From Defluviitaleaceae bacterium (lineage in GTDB: Bacteria; Bacillota; Clostridia; Lachnospirales; WRAA01): a stretch of DNA of 55,538 nt. A program made the translations under genes and the position numbers. Shown here one piece after another: positions 7,098 to 16,300 of this stretch (position 1 is its first letter; every line of letters starts with the position of its first letter). The notes below the pieces were generated by a model. The model saw only the letters and a program-made list of their open reading frames with translations, made no database searches and was not told the origin of the DNA. The stretch spans positions 1 through 55,538 of the forward strand of contig WRAW01000006.1 of assembly GCA_009780015.1 (NCBI GenBank). The letters run 5' to 3'.

Positions 7098-10000
7098 TTA
7101 TTGTCTTGGCACGGCTGCGCTCATGATATAGTTGAACGCCCAATGCCAATCGGGTACATCTACGAAGCGCTGCTGTTGCAGTGGCTGCATACCTCTGCCG
7201 TCCGCACGCGCCAGCAAGGCTACGGCTTCGGCGCGGGAGAGTGGATTGTTGGGGCCGAAGGTGCCGTTGGGATAGCCGTTGATGATACCGCGATCCGCCG
7301 CTAGGCCAATGTAGTTAGAAGCCCAGTGGCCTTGCGTGTCGATGAATTGCGCCGATCCGAAGCCGGTTAGGCCGTAAATGCGGCTTAGTACTGCGGCTGC
7401 TTCGGCACGGCTCAGTTGACCGCCGGGTCTGAAGGTACCGTCTGGATAGCCGTTCATGAAGCCTCTGGCGGATACGAAGCTGATCGCCTGGTTAAACGGC
7501 GAGTTTGCCGTATCGCTGAACTGTACTCCGGGACCCGGAGGAACTCCGGAGCTGGCCTGCAGGTTGAATATTGCCTGAGCAAGCTCACCGCGCGATACCG
7601 CTGCGTCGGGAGCGAAGGTGAACCCGGCGCGCCCTGGGAAGAATTCCCCGGCAGCCAAGTTTGTGCCTCCGACCTGAGTTCCGGGAGGAACAGTTCCGGC
7701 CTGCGTGAGCATTATCAGAATACTTGCGTCGCCGGTTACGACATACGTCCAGTTCGGCGGCCAGACGGTGTATCCGGCCGGAATTGTGAAGTTGGACGGA
7801 TTAACCGTGGAGCCTATTGTGGATGTTATCTGAGCAGTGCCGCGTTCTTGACCGGCGAGAGTTCTGAACTGTACGTTAATGGTCGCCTGCGCGCCGGGAG
7901 TTGTAACCTGAGATGTGGTCGTAAGAGTTACGACATTGCCGTAATATACTCTGGTCGGCGTTCTGAAGAATGCCGATACATAGTAGGTGTTGTTGGCCGA
8001 AAGGTTGGAAAGCGTCATGGTGTAAGTGCCGAAGTTGTTGCTTTGTTCGCGCACTACGTTGTTGGAAAGCGTAGGCATTCTGTTGGTGGAAGACCATACG
8101 AACCCGCGTTCGAGGATTCTGTTGTTCCAGTCATTCCAGCCTGAACCCCATACACGGTTTGGAATGTGAGCGGATAGGGTCGCGCTGCTTGACGTAACTT
8201 CCGTTGGTTGGTTGGTTGTGATGAAGTTACGGTCGCGGTTGGCGCCGGCCCATGTGCCGTAGCCCCACCATCCCCAATGTCCGGGATGACCTGGGCCCCA
8301 TCCTTGACCCCACTGATTCCACTGGTTCCAGTTTCCGATCCAGTTTACGTTTGCGCGGAACGATTGAGTCGGGCCGAACATGCGAGTGCTGCCGGTAGAC
8401 TGTACAAACGCGCGAATATAATAAACCTGGCCGGACTGAGTGCTGAAATTAATTGTTCCTGAGTGGTGGTTCTGGGTAAAGCTTCTGGCGCCGCTGAAAT
8501 TCGGATTGCGGGCAACTTCTACGCCGACCCAGTTGATGGGCCCGTGTGTGCCTGCAGTCCAGTGCGGCCAATGGCCGCCATGCCAGCCGCTTGGTATGTT
8601 CGGCCAGCCCCAGGCGTGGACACGTACGGTTGTGTTGTGCATATGCAAAGCAACAGGTTCAACGTGTATCCATGGGTGAACGTTCCAGTTCGGGAACCCT
8701 CCCCCGGTTGCACCAAGGGTTGTGAACGAACCGACAAAGAATAACTGGTCAACGCCATTGATGTTGAGAATAAGGTGAACGCTGAACGTTGTGCTTGAAT
8801 GAAGGCCGCTTATTGAGCCGATGTAACTGATTGCGCCGGCGCCGGTTACAAGTGGATCAAAACCGACATAGAGCGCGTGGGACAGTCCCCGTCCACGAAT
8901 ATCAGGAGATCCCTGCTCGAACACTTCACACAGACAAATTTCTTCTCCGGTAACGGGGCAAGGACCTTCGCTCTGTTGTCCGGGAGTTGGTGTCGGGGTC
9001 GGTGTTGGGAACGGAGCCGGAACTGATGGGGCCGGAATTACCGGAGCCGCGGTAGGCATCGGAACCGGAACAACCGGAGCCGGAGCGGCTTCTGGCATAA
9101 CAGGAGCCGGAGCGGCTTCTGGCACAACAGGAGCCGGAGCGGCTTCTGGCACAACAGGAGCCGGAGCGGCTTCTGGCACAACAGGAGCCGGGATTACCGG
9201 AACAACCGGAGCCGGAGCGGCTTCAGGCATAACAGGAGCCGGAGCGGCTTCTGGCACAATAGGAGCCGGGATTACCGGAACAACCGGAGCCGGAGCGGCT
9301 TCAGGCATAACGGGAGCCGGCTGCGGATTCATCCACGCCGGAGGCGCTGCCGAAATTGGCTCTGGTGTATACGCCGGTTGAACAGCTTCAGGCATGGAAT
9401 CGGAGTATGCCGACTGATTCATCCACGCTGGGACAGAAGCGCCGTGTAAGCCGTAACCGTTGATTCCATTAGCGCCGTTGAGGCCGTAACCGTTGATTCC
9501 ATTAGCGCCGTTGAGGCCGTAACCATTGATTCCGTTTTCACCGTTAAGGCCGTAACCGTTGGTTCCGTTTTCGCCGTTAAGGCCGTAACCGTTGGTTCCG
9601 TTTTCACCGTTAAGGCCGTAACCATTGGTTCCGTTTTCGCCGTTTTCGCCATTGTTGACGACGCAGTCGAGGCACTCGCAGTAGTCGGGGTGGCAAACAC
9701 AAATATCGGTGTCGTAGCAATCGCAGTTTGTGACGTAAGAACCGTTGTAGCCACCGTTAGAACCGCCATCGTAGCCACCGTTATAGCCGTAGCCATCATC
9801 AGGGTAGTAGCCGCCGCCGCCGGCGTCAACGTAATAGTCAACGATCAGTTCGTCAAATGAAACGGCCAGTCCGGCGGGTGAGGTTGACGTAACACTAGCT
9901 CCAATAGTTTGAGTGAAGCCAGGGCCGTCCACCCTGAAGCGCGGGTTCAAGACCGTTGCTCCGGCCGATGGAGTGATAGTTGCGGTAAATGTCGCTCCGC

Positions 10001-10151
10001 CGCTTGTTACGCTGGAAATGTTTGCTGCCGTGAGCGAGTTGGCTTGTACGGTGCTAAGAGGGGCGTTTGGGCTGAAAAATACAAAGCTCAGAAAAATCGA
10101 TGCTGCTGTTGTTGCGCTTATGGCTTTGTACAATTTGCTTTTATAATGCAT
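7098..10151 (-). CDS. Large S-layer-homology surface protein with low-complexity repeats
   Basis: A secreted protein of about 1017 residues. MHYKSKLYKAISATTAASIF opens a signal peptide ending near STVQA. Then come a Gly/Tyr-rich segment (111-140), a Cys cluster with seven Cys (143-163), six copies of an 11-residue NGENGTNGYGL-type repeat (about 168-236), Pro/Ala-rich PEAAPAP repeats (about 281-362), a His/Trp-rich middle, and a fibronectin-like domain around LSAHIPNRVW. Three SLH modules (about 828-994) plus the start of a fourth end the protein. SLH modules bind secondary cell-wall polymer, so it is probably displayed on the cell wall. The ATG at 10151 has AAAGGAGG five bases upstream; the frame further upstream has no such site. 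Confidence 0.9.
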   Translation of the reverse strand: MHYKSKLYKAISATTAASIFLSFVFFSPNAPLSTVQANSLTAANISSVTSGGATFTATITPSAGATVLNPRFRVDGPGFTQTIGASVTSTSPAGLAVSFDELIVDYYVDAGGGGYYPDDGYGYNGGYDGGSNGGYNGSYVTNCDCYDTDICVCHPDYCECLDCVVNNGENGENGTNGYGLNGENGTNGYGLNGENGTNGYGLNGENGINGYGLNGANGINGYGLNGANGINGYGLHGASVPAWMNQSAYSDSMPEAVQPAYTPEPISAAPPAWMNPQPAPVMPEAAPAPVVPVIPAPIVPEAAPAPVMPEAAPAPVVPVIPAPVVPEAAPAPVVPEAAPAPVVPEAAPAPVMPEAAPAPVVPVPMPTAAPVIPAPSVPAPFPTPTPTPTPGQQSEGPCPVTGEEICLCEVFEQGSPDIRGRGLSHALYVGFDPLVTGAGAISYIGSISGLHSSTTFSVHLILNINGVDQLFFVGSFTTLGATGGGFPNWNVHPWIHVEPVALHMHNTTVRVHAWGWPNIPSGWHGGHWPHWTAGTHGPINWVGVEVARNPNFSGARSFTQNHHSGTINFSTQSGQVYYIRAFVQSTGSTRMFGPTQSFRANVNWIGNWNQWNQWGQGWGPGHPGHWGWWGYGTWAGANRDRNFITTNQPTEVTSSSATLSAHIPNRVWGSGWNDWNNRILERGFVWSSTNRMPTLSNNVVREQSNNFGTYTMTLSNLSANNTYYVSAFFRTPTRVYYGNVVTLTTTSQVTTPGAQATINVQFRTLAGQERGTAQITSTIGSTVNPSNFTIPAGYTVWPPNWTYVVTGDASILIMLTQAGTVPPGTQVGGTNLAAGEFFPGRAGFTFAPDAAVSRGELAQAIFNLQASSGVPPGPGVQFSDTANSPFNQAISFVSARGFMNGYPDGTFRPGGQLSRAEAAAVLSRIYGLTGFGSAQFIDTQGHWASNYIGLAADRGIINGYPNGTFGPNNPLSRAEAVALLARADGRGMQPLQQQRFVDVPDWHWAFNYIMSAAVPRQ
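9066..9311 (-). repeat. In-frame 27-bp tandem repeats (PEAAPAPVV/M)
   Basis: Nearly identical 27-bp units encode PEAAPAPVV or PEAAPAPVM, interrupted by VIPAP variants. The high identity at DNA level suggests recent slippage or recombination and a flexible wall-spanning stalk. Confidence 0.85.
9438..9650 (-). repeat. In-frame 33-bp tandem repeats (NGENGTNGYGL)
   Basis: Six units of 33 bp encode an 11-residue Gly/Asn-rich repeat in which Gly often falls every third residue (GEN GTN GYG), a short collagen-like pattern. Units vary E/A and T/I. Copy-number change would keep the frame. Confidence 0.85.
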
Positions 10152-10221
10152 GTTAACCTCCTTTATAATTAGAGTGGTGTTGTTGAAAAGAAATAGATAG
10201 GCCCCAACCATAGCCTACTAC

Positions 10222-10253
10222 AGTATATCACAGTATGCCCATTGTTGCAACAA
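10222..10253 (-). promoter_or_regulatory. Promoter of the SLH protein gene with overlapping palindrome
   Basis: On the minus strand, TTGCAA (10250-10245) and TATACT (10227-10222) are spaced 17 bp. A perfect 12-bp palindrome, TTGTTGCAACAA (10242-10253), covers the -35 box, and a second palindrome, ACAATATTGT, lies at 10270-10279. A regulator may bind there. The leader to the ATG is about 65 nt. I see nothing else in 10280-10410. Confidence 0.65.
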
Positions 10254-10410
10254 TGCATAGCCCTTTGTAACAATATTGTCAGATGTAATATTATGGAAGT
10301 TAACGGTACGATGAAGGACAAGCTTGTTACATTTTACCAAATTCAGGGGTTATAGGATAGAGATCAGGATTTCGGAAAAAGCGCCTCGACAACTTTAGTT
10401 CTCTAACATC

Positions 10411-10443
10411 TATAAAATATACCCACCTCATTAGTGAAGTGGG
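10411..10443 (-). terminator. Rho-independent terminator of the protease gene
   Basis: TACCCACCTCA and TGAAGTGGGTA (10420-10443) form an 11-bp stem with a four-base loop. On the minus strand it is followed by TATTTTAT. It starts 14 bp after the protease stop codon. Confidence 0.8.
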
Positions 10444-10456
10444 TAAGCGTTGGAAT

Positions 10457-11710
10457 TTATCTGCCGATGTTTGCGCGAAGAGAGTCCATCGCGGCTGTTA
10501 GCTGTTCGTCCTGCCATTGTTCCAGGGACATGATGCGCATAGATGTCTCTCTGTCGGTAGGTATGAGGATGTCGGGCGTGATGCCTTCGCCATGGATGCT
10601 GTAGCCGCCGGGGGTGTAGTATCTGGCCACGGTTACCCTGATGCCGGAGCCGTCGGAGAGCTGGAAGAGGCTCTGGACTACGCCTTTGCCGAATGTGGTG
10701 TTGCCGACCAGGATGCCGGAACCGGTGTCGCGCACGGCGCCGGCCAGCACTTCCGAGGCGCTTGCGGAGTTCTCGTTGACCAGGATTACCAGCGGTATAT
10801 CTAGTTGACGGGAATTGCCGCGCATTTCTTCGCGGTTGCCGTGCTTATCCTCTGTGTAGACTATCAGGCCGCGGGGTACAAGTTCGTTGGTTATGCGCAC
10901 TACCGAATCCAGAAGGCCGCCGGGGTTGTTTCGGACGTCGATCACAAGGCCGCGCATGTTGGACTGGCCAAGGCTGTTCAGTGCGGTCATAAACTGCGGA
11001 TATGTCATGCGGTCGAAGTTGGATATTCTGATGTAACCGATTTCGTCGTCCAGCATCCTGTGATCTACGGACGGAACTTCGACTTCGGCGCGGGTTATTT
11101 CCACATCGAACGTGCCGGCTTGGGCCCGCAGAATTGTCAGGTTGACACGGGTGGCCGGAGTGCCGCGCATCATTGAGATTGCTTCGTCAAAGTTTGAGCC
11201 GGATACCTCCGTTCCGTTTACCCGCACTATTTTGTCGCCCGGCTCAAGGCCTACGTGGGCGCTTGGGCCGTTCGGGAACACCTGCAGTATTTGTATGCGG
11301 TTGTCGAGCGGATCAAGCTGTACGCGTACGCCTATACCGGCGTAGCGGCCCTCGGTGTTCTCGAGGAACGAGGCCAGAGTCCTCCTGTCCATGTAGGCGG
11401 TGTACGGATCGCCCACGCCGTACAGCAGCCCGATGAACATGGCCTCGGTCATTACCTCGATATCAAAATTGTTTACGGAGTGACTTTCCAGTATGGCCAT
11501 GATCTCCTGTATCTTGGCCGACGGGTCAAGCACATGCGTGGACGCCGGACGGCCTGCGCCGCCGACAAAAAATGCCGCGCTGAGTACAATGAGCACCGAT
11601 ACAATACCAAAGATCAAGCCTCTTATGAAGTGAGCGCGGTGCGCGCCTCGTTCCCTTGAAACATCTTCCCTGATCTCTCTAAGATCTCTGATTTCTCGTA
11701 GTTCTTCCAT
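10457..11710 (-). CDS. C-terminal processing serine protease (S41 family, CtpA-like)
   Basis: A 417-residue membrane-anchored protease. After a charged N-terminal tail, one membrane helix (about 29-51) places the rest outside the membrane. A PDZ domain (about 120-205; GIGVRV, GLEPGDKIVRVNG) is followed by the S41 catalytic domain. S317 in NENSASASE and K342 in FGKG form the Ser/Lys dyad with the family's usual spacing of 25. The family cleaves proteins near the C-terminus; substrates here are unknown. The ATG has GGGGAGG six bases upstream. It lies just upstream of the SLH gene but is separated from it by its own terminator. Confidence 0.93.
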   Translation of the reverse strand: MEELREIRDLREIREDVSRERGAHRAHFIRGLIFGIVSVLIVLSAAFFVGGAGRPASTHVLDPSAKIQEIMAILESHSVNNFDIEVMTEAMFIGLLYGVGDPYTAYMDRRTLASFLENTEGRYAGIGVRVQLDPLDNRIQILQVFPNGPSAHVGLEPGDKIVRVNGTEVSGSNFDEAISMMRGTPATRVNLTILRAQAGTFDVEITRAEVEVPSVDHRMLDDEIGYIRISNFDRMTYPQFMTALNSLGQSNMRGLVIDVRNNPGGLLDSVVRITNELVPRGLIVYTEDKHGNREEMRGNSRQLDIPLVILVNENSASASEVLAGAVRDTGSGILVGNTTFGKGVVQSLFQLSDGSGIRVTVARYYTPGGYSIHGEGITPDILIPTDRETSMRIMSLEQWQDEQLTAAMDSLRANIGR

Positions 11711-11738
11711 TCGCTGCCTCCCCGCAAAATCTCTGCCA

Positions 11739-11941
11739 AGAACCTGTATTCATAGGATGGGAACGGCGTCTTAGCGGTCGATTTTCCGCCACAGTCCGCC
11801 CCATAAAGCCAAAACCGGGCTTTATGGGGGCCCCCGGATCGTCGGTTCCATCTTGCGTACCCTCTGTACGCGGCGTCACCTCATAGATTGGCGAAAAATC
11901 GCCTTGCTAATACGCCATTCCCACCTATGAATACAGGTTTT
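11739..11941. repeat. Dispersed palindromic element, copy 4
   Basis: The left end AGAACCTGTATTCATAGG and the reverse complement of the right end (AAAACCTGTATTCATAGG) pair with each other, a terminal sequence not shared with most other copies. The interior has the CCCCATAAAGCC/GGGCTTTATGGGG hairpin, a GCGTACC/GTACGC hairpin and GGCGAAAAATCGCC. It lies 29 bp upstream of the protease start. Confidence 0.9.
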
Positions 11942-12011
11942 GAATATTGCCATTTCGTATAGTTTATATTCGGCGCACGAAATTTAGAACTGTTTTCTAT
12001 GTTTAAGCCTC

Positions 12012-12266
12012 AGAACCAGCGGTTAATAACACTCAACGCCATCTGGAAGGCCGAACTCCACCCCACGAAGCCAGAAGCAGGCTTCGTGGGGGCCCCGGTT
12101 TTCCACCACTCGTCGTCAGCGGATCCTTGCGTACCACTATGGGTACGCTCAGTCCACCCCACGAAGCCAAAACCGGGCTTCGCGGGGACCCTGGGCGTCG
12201 CCGCTTCCTAGATTGGCGAAAAATCGCCACTTCCAGCCAGCATTTCGGTTATTGACCGCTGGTTCT
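12012..12266. repeat. Dispersed palindromic element, copy 5 (overlaps pcp 3' end)
   Basis: The ends AGAACCAGCGGTTAATAAC and, in reverse complement, AGAACCAGCGGTCAATAACC pair. The interior carries two CCCCACGAAGCC-type hairpins and a GCGTACC/GGGTACGC hairpin. The right 59 bp are translated as the last codons of pcp. Only 70 bp separate it from copy 4; I see no gene between them. Confidence 0.9.
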
Positions 12267-12873
12267 CAGATATGCAAGCCAGTACGCAAGCCTGCAAGCC
12301 GTCGGTGATCTGCTGCATGGAAAGCGACGGCTTGTCCGGTTTGTCGAGGATTTGCTCAGTGGCATAGGGGACGTGTACGAAGCCGCCGCGGATTCCCTCA
12401 AATTCGGGTACGGTGGCCAGCATGTGCAGCAGGCCGTACATGACGTGATTGCATACATATGTGCCGGCGGTGTTGGATACGGAAGACGGTATTTTGACGG
12501 CGCGCACCGCGTCAACCATCGCCCTTATGGGAACTGTGGCGAAGTAGGCGTTTTGGCCGTCTTCAAAGATAGGAAGGTCTATGGGCTGGCTGCCGGAGTT
12601 GTCGGGAATTCGCGCGTCGTCGATGTTTATGGCTACGCGCTCGGGTGTGACGGCGAAGCGTCCTCCTGCTTGTCCGATACACAGCACCACTCCGGGGCTG
12701 TGCGCGCGGATCGCGTCCTCCAACACGCTGAGAGATTCGTAGAACACACAAGGCAGCTCCAGTTTGACGATATGACAGTCTCCGATGATATCGGGCAGAA
12801 GCCGTACGGCTTCATAGGACGGATTGACGCTTTCGCCGCCGAACGGCGCAAAGCCCGTAATCAATATGCGCAT
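12208..12873 (-). CDS. pcp: Pyroglutamyl-peptidase I
   Basis: A cytoplasmic cysteine peptidase that removes N-terminal pyroglutamate from peptides. About 221 residues with the start at MRILITGFAPFGG, the usual family N-terminus; the frame extends 29 codons further upstream but those codons are hydrophobic, unlike the family, and cross the -10 side of the rpoB promoter region. The catalytic Glu lies in TPERVAIN, the Cys in NTAGTYVCN and the His in FVHVPYATEQ. The last 20 residues or so, from SENQRSITEML, are encoded by a palindromic element and replace the native C-terminus. Confidence 0.93.
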   Translation of the reverse strand: MRILITGFAPFGGESVNPSYEAVRLLPDIIGDCHIVKLELPCVFYESLSVLEDAIRAHSPGVVLCIGQAGGRFAVTPERVAINIDDARIPDNSGSQPIDLPIFEDGQNAYFATVPIRAMVDAVRAVKIPSSVSNTAGTYVCNHVMYGLLHMLATVPEFEGIRGGFVHVPYATEQILDKPDKPSLSMQQITDGLQACVLACISENQRSITEMLAGSGDFSPI

Positions 12874-12941
12874 AAAATTTCGGTTCCCCCTGCTACATTT
12901 AGTGCATAATACAAAAAACAACACAATAAAGGAAACAACGC

Positions 12942-12970
12942 TTGACAAGTTTTTCCGCACGTGTTATAAT
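12942..12970 (+). promoter_or_regulatory. Consensus sigma-A promoter for rpoBC
   Basis: TTGACA at 12942-12947 and TATAAT at 12965-12970 with a 17-bp spacer form a perfect consensus. Transcription would start near 12977, leaving an untranslated leader of about 420 nt before rpoB. No closer promoter of similar quality is visible. Confidence 0.9.
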
Positions 12971-12976
12971 ATATTT

Positions 12977-13396
12977 TCGGTATTATTGAAGTGAAGTGAT
13001 TTCCGCTGTTGATTATTGCCGTGTAATCATAATAACACATCGGCTCGTACAGTTCAACATGTTTTTTCATTTTTCGATCGAAACAGCAATTGGCTCAACA
13101 ATTAATTGCGAAATGTTCAACAAAAGGTGGCCTGAATTTGACCTCAAATCATAACGATATGCACTTTCTGCGTACCGTCATAATTACACAAAGTATGTAG
13201 TACTTATAACTCGAATTATATTACTGCATTATTTTTTATGTTTATCGTATGCGGAGACTGCTAAGTTTATTTCTAAAAATACGATATTATGGAAATAATG
13301 CTGACATACATGTACTTGCTTTCGCAAAATAGACCTGTCCGGGAATCCTGCGATGTCGGACTCCCGGACAGGGTTAATATCAAAGGGGTGTGCTAA
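12977..13396 (+). promoter_or_regulatory. Long rpoB leader with terminal hairpin
   Basis: No open reading frame with a ribosome site is seen in these 420 bases. At the 3' end CCTGTCCGGGA (13334-13344) pairs perfectly with TCCCGGACAGG (13362-13372), and TCC/GGA extend it after a mismatch. No T-run follows, so it is not a simple terminator; it ends ten bases before the rpoB ribosome site. It could be an RNase III-type processing site or a translation control element. Confidence 0.6.
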
Positions 13397-16300
13397 TTGG
13401 AAAAACGCAGAGTAAAGTCCATGAGCTACGGGAACGCGGCGCGGATGAGCTATTCGCGCATTGACGAGGTTCTCGAAATGCCGAACCTTATTGAGGTTCA
13501 GAAGAACAGCTACAACTGGTTCCTGTCCGAAGGGCTGCGCGAGGTGTTCCAGGATATATCCCCCATATCTGATTTCAGCGGCAACCTTGTACTGGAGTTT
13601 GTCGACTTTAAGCTTGACAGCGAACCAAAGTACTCGATAGACGAGTGCAAGGAACGAGACGCCACATACGCCGCGCCCCTGCGTGTCAAGTGTCGCCTGC
13701 GCAACAAGGATCTTGACGAAATCAAGGAACAAGAGATATTCATGGGCGACTTCCCGCTCATGACGGACAACTGCACGTTCATCATCAACGGCGCGGAGCG
13801 CGTCATCGTCAGCCAGCTTGTGCGTTCGCCCGGGATATACTATGCCGTGGACTATGACAAGGTCGGCAAGCAGTTGTTCTCCGCCACGGTGATACCAAAC
13901 CGCGGAGCGTGGCTCGAGTACGAGACCGACAGCAACGACGTGTTCAGCATACGCGTCGACCGCACGCGCAAGGTTCCCGTTACGGTGCTTCTGCGCTCGC
14001 TCGGCGTAAGTACCGACGCCGAGATTATAGAGCTGTTCGGCGAAGAGCCGAAGATACTTAATACAATCGAGAAAGACGTCTCCAAAAACTATGAAGAAGG
14101 TCTGATCGAAATATACAAGCGCGTACGCCCCGGCGAGCCGCCCACAATCGAGTCGGCGGAATCGCTGTTGCGCTCCATGTTCTTTGACCCGAAGCGCTAC
14201 GATCTGGCCAAGGTCGGGCGGTACAAGTTCAACCAGAAGCTTTCCATGCGCAACCGCATAAGGGGCTACTATCTGGCCGAGGACGTTATCGACACCAACA
14301 CCGGCGAGATCGTGGCCGAAGCCGGTGACAAGGTTACGTTACAGACAGCCGACGCCATCCAGAATTCCGGCGCGGGATTCGCCTGGGTACAGGTGGAAGA
14401 CCGCAAGGTAAAGGTGCTAAGCAACCTGGCGGTGGTCGCGAACGACTATCTCAAGCCTTACGGAATCGATCCTCTGGAGGTCGGCATTAAGGAAAACGTG
14501 TACGCGCCCGTATTGATGGAACTGTTGGAAAAGTACGAAGACCCGCGCGAGCTAAAGGACGCCCTGCGCAACAACCTGTCGCGCCTTGTTCCCAAGCACA
14601 TAACGCTTGAGGACATAATGGCCTCTATAAACTATGTGATAAATCTGGATTACGGCATTGGCGGAAAGGACGACATAGACCATCTTGGCAATCGCCGGAT
14701 CCGCGCGGTGGGCGAGCTTTTGCAGAATCAGTTCCGCATCGGCCTCACGCGTATGGAGCGCGTCGTAAAAGAGCGTATGACCATTCAGGATATGGACGTG
14801 GTTACGCCGCAGGCGCTGATAAACATCCGCCCCGTCACGGCTTCCATCAAGGAGTTCTTTGGAAGTTCGCAGTTATCGCAGTTTATGGATCAGACGAATC
14901 CGCTGGCCGAGCTCACACACAAGCGCAGACTGTCGGCTCTGGGGCCCGGGGGGCTTTCGCGCGACCGCGCCGGTTTCGAGGTTCGCGACGTTCACTTCTC
15001 GCATTATGGGCGCATGTGCCCCATCGAGACGCCTGAAGGCCCAAACATCGGCCTGATAAACTCTCTTGCGACTTACGCACGTATCAACGAATACGGATTT
15101 ATCGAATCACCTTACAGATACATTGACAAAACCGGCAGCGTTCCGGTGGTTTCTCAGAAATTCGCGTACATCACCGCCGACGAAGAGGAAAACTACACCG
15201 TCGCCCAGGCCAACGAGCCGCTTGGAGATGATGGGCGCTTTCTGCACAGGAAGGTGGCGGGGCGTCACCGCGAGGATATTATTGAGCTTGAAGCGGCGAA
15301 TATCGACCTGATGGACGTATCGCCCAAGCAGATCGTGTCCGTGGCAACCGCCCTTATACCGTTTTTGGAAAACGACGACGTAACCCGTGCCCTGATGGGC
15401 TCCAACATGCAGCGTCAGGCCGTGCCGCTCTTGTGCACCGATTCGCCGATAATAGGCACGGGCATGGAATACAAGGGGGCAAGAGACTCCGGCGTTGTGG
15501 TGATCTCCAAGCAGCCCGGCGTGGTTGACAGCGTGGTGGCCAACGAGGTCATAATCCGCACGGAAGACGGCAAGCGTCAGTCTTACAAGCTCACCAAGTT
15601 CATGCGCAGCAATCAGGGTACGTGCATCAATCAGCGGCCGCTGGTCTTCAAGGGTCAGGTTGTGGAAGCCGGCGAAATTATCGCCGACGGCCCGTCAACC
15701 GACCACGGAGAGCTTGCGCTGGGTAAGAATCCGCTGATAGGCTTCATGACATGGGAAGGCTTTAACTACGAGGACGCAATCCTCCTTTCCGAAAAGCTTG
15801 TTGAAGAGGACGTCTACACGTCCATTCACATAGAGGAATACGAACTGGAATCCCGCGATACAAAGCTGGGGCCGGAGGAAATAACGCGCGACATCCCCAA
15901 CATCGGCGAAGACGCCATGAAAGACCTGAACGAACACGGTATAATCCGCATAGGCGCCGAGGTCGGCCCCAACGACATACTTGTCGGCAAGGTGACCCCA
16001 AAGGGCGAAACGGAGCTGACCGCAGAGGAACGCCTGCTTCGCGCCATATTCGGCGAAAAGGCGCGCGAGGTGCGCGACACGTCCCTGCGCGTGCCGCACG
16101 GTGAAAGCGGCATAATCGTAGACGTAAAAATATTCTCGCGCCTCAACAGCGACGAGCTGCCGCCCGGTGTGAACCAGCTTGTGCGGGTGTATATCGCCCA
16201 GAAGCGCAAGATTTCCGTGGGCGATAAAATGGCCGGAAGACACGGCAACAAGGGCGTTATATCCCGCGTGCTGCCTATCGAAGACATGCCGTTTCTGCCG

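Noticed and set aside
11679-11879. A 66-codon minus-strand frame in the spacer upstream of the protease gene
   Set aside because: It lies almost entirely in palindromic element 4 and its codons come from the repeat hairpins.
5988-12266. Palindromic elements as insertion sequences
   Set aside because: No transposase frame is present in or near any copy. A non-autonomous MITE origin remains possible, but the copy-specific complementary ends do not fit a simple one-source MITE.
13334-13372. The hairpin before rpoB as a Rho-independent terminator
   Set aside because: The stem is strong but the following bases are GTTAATATC without a T-run, and an essential gene follows.
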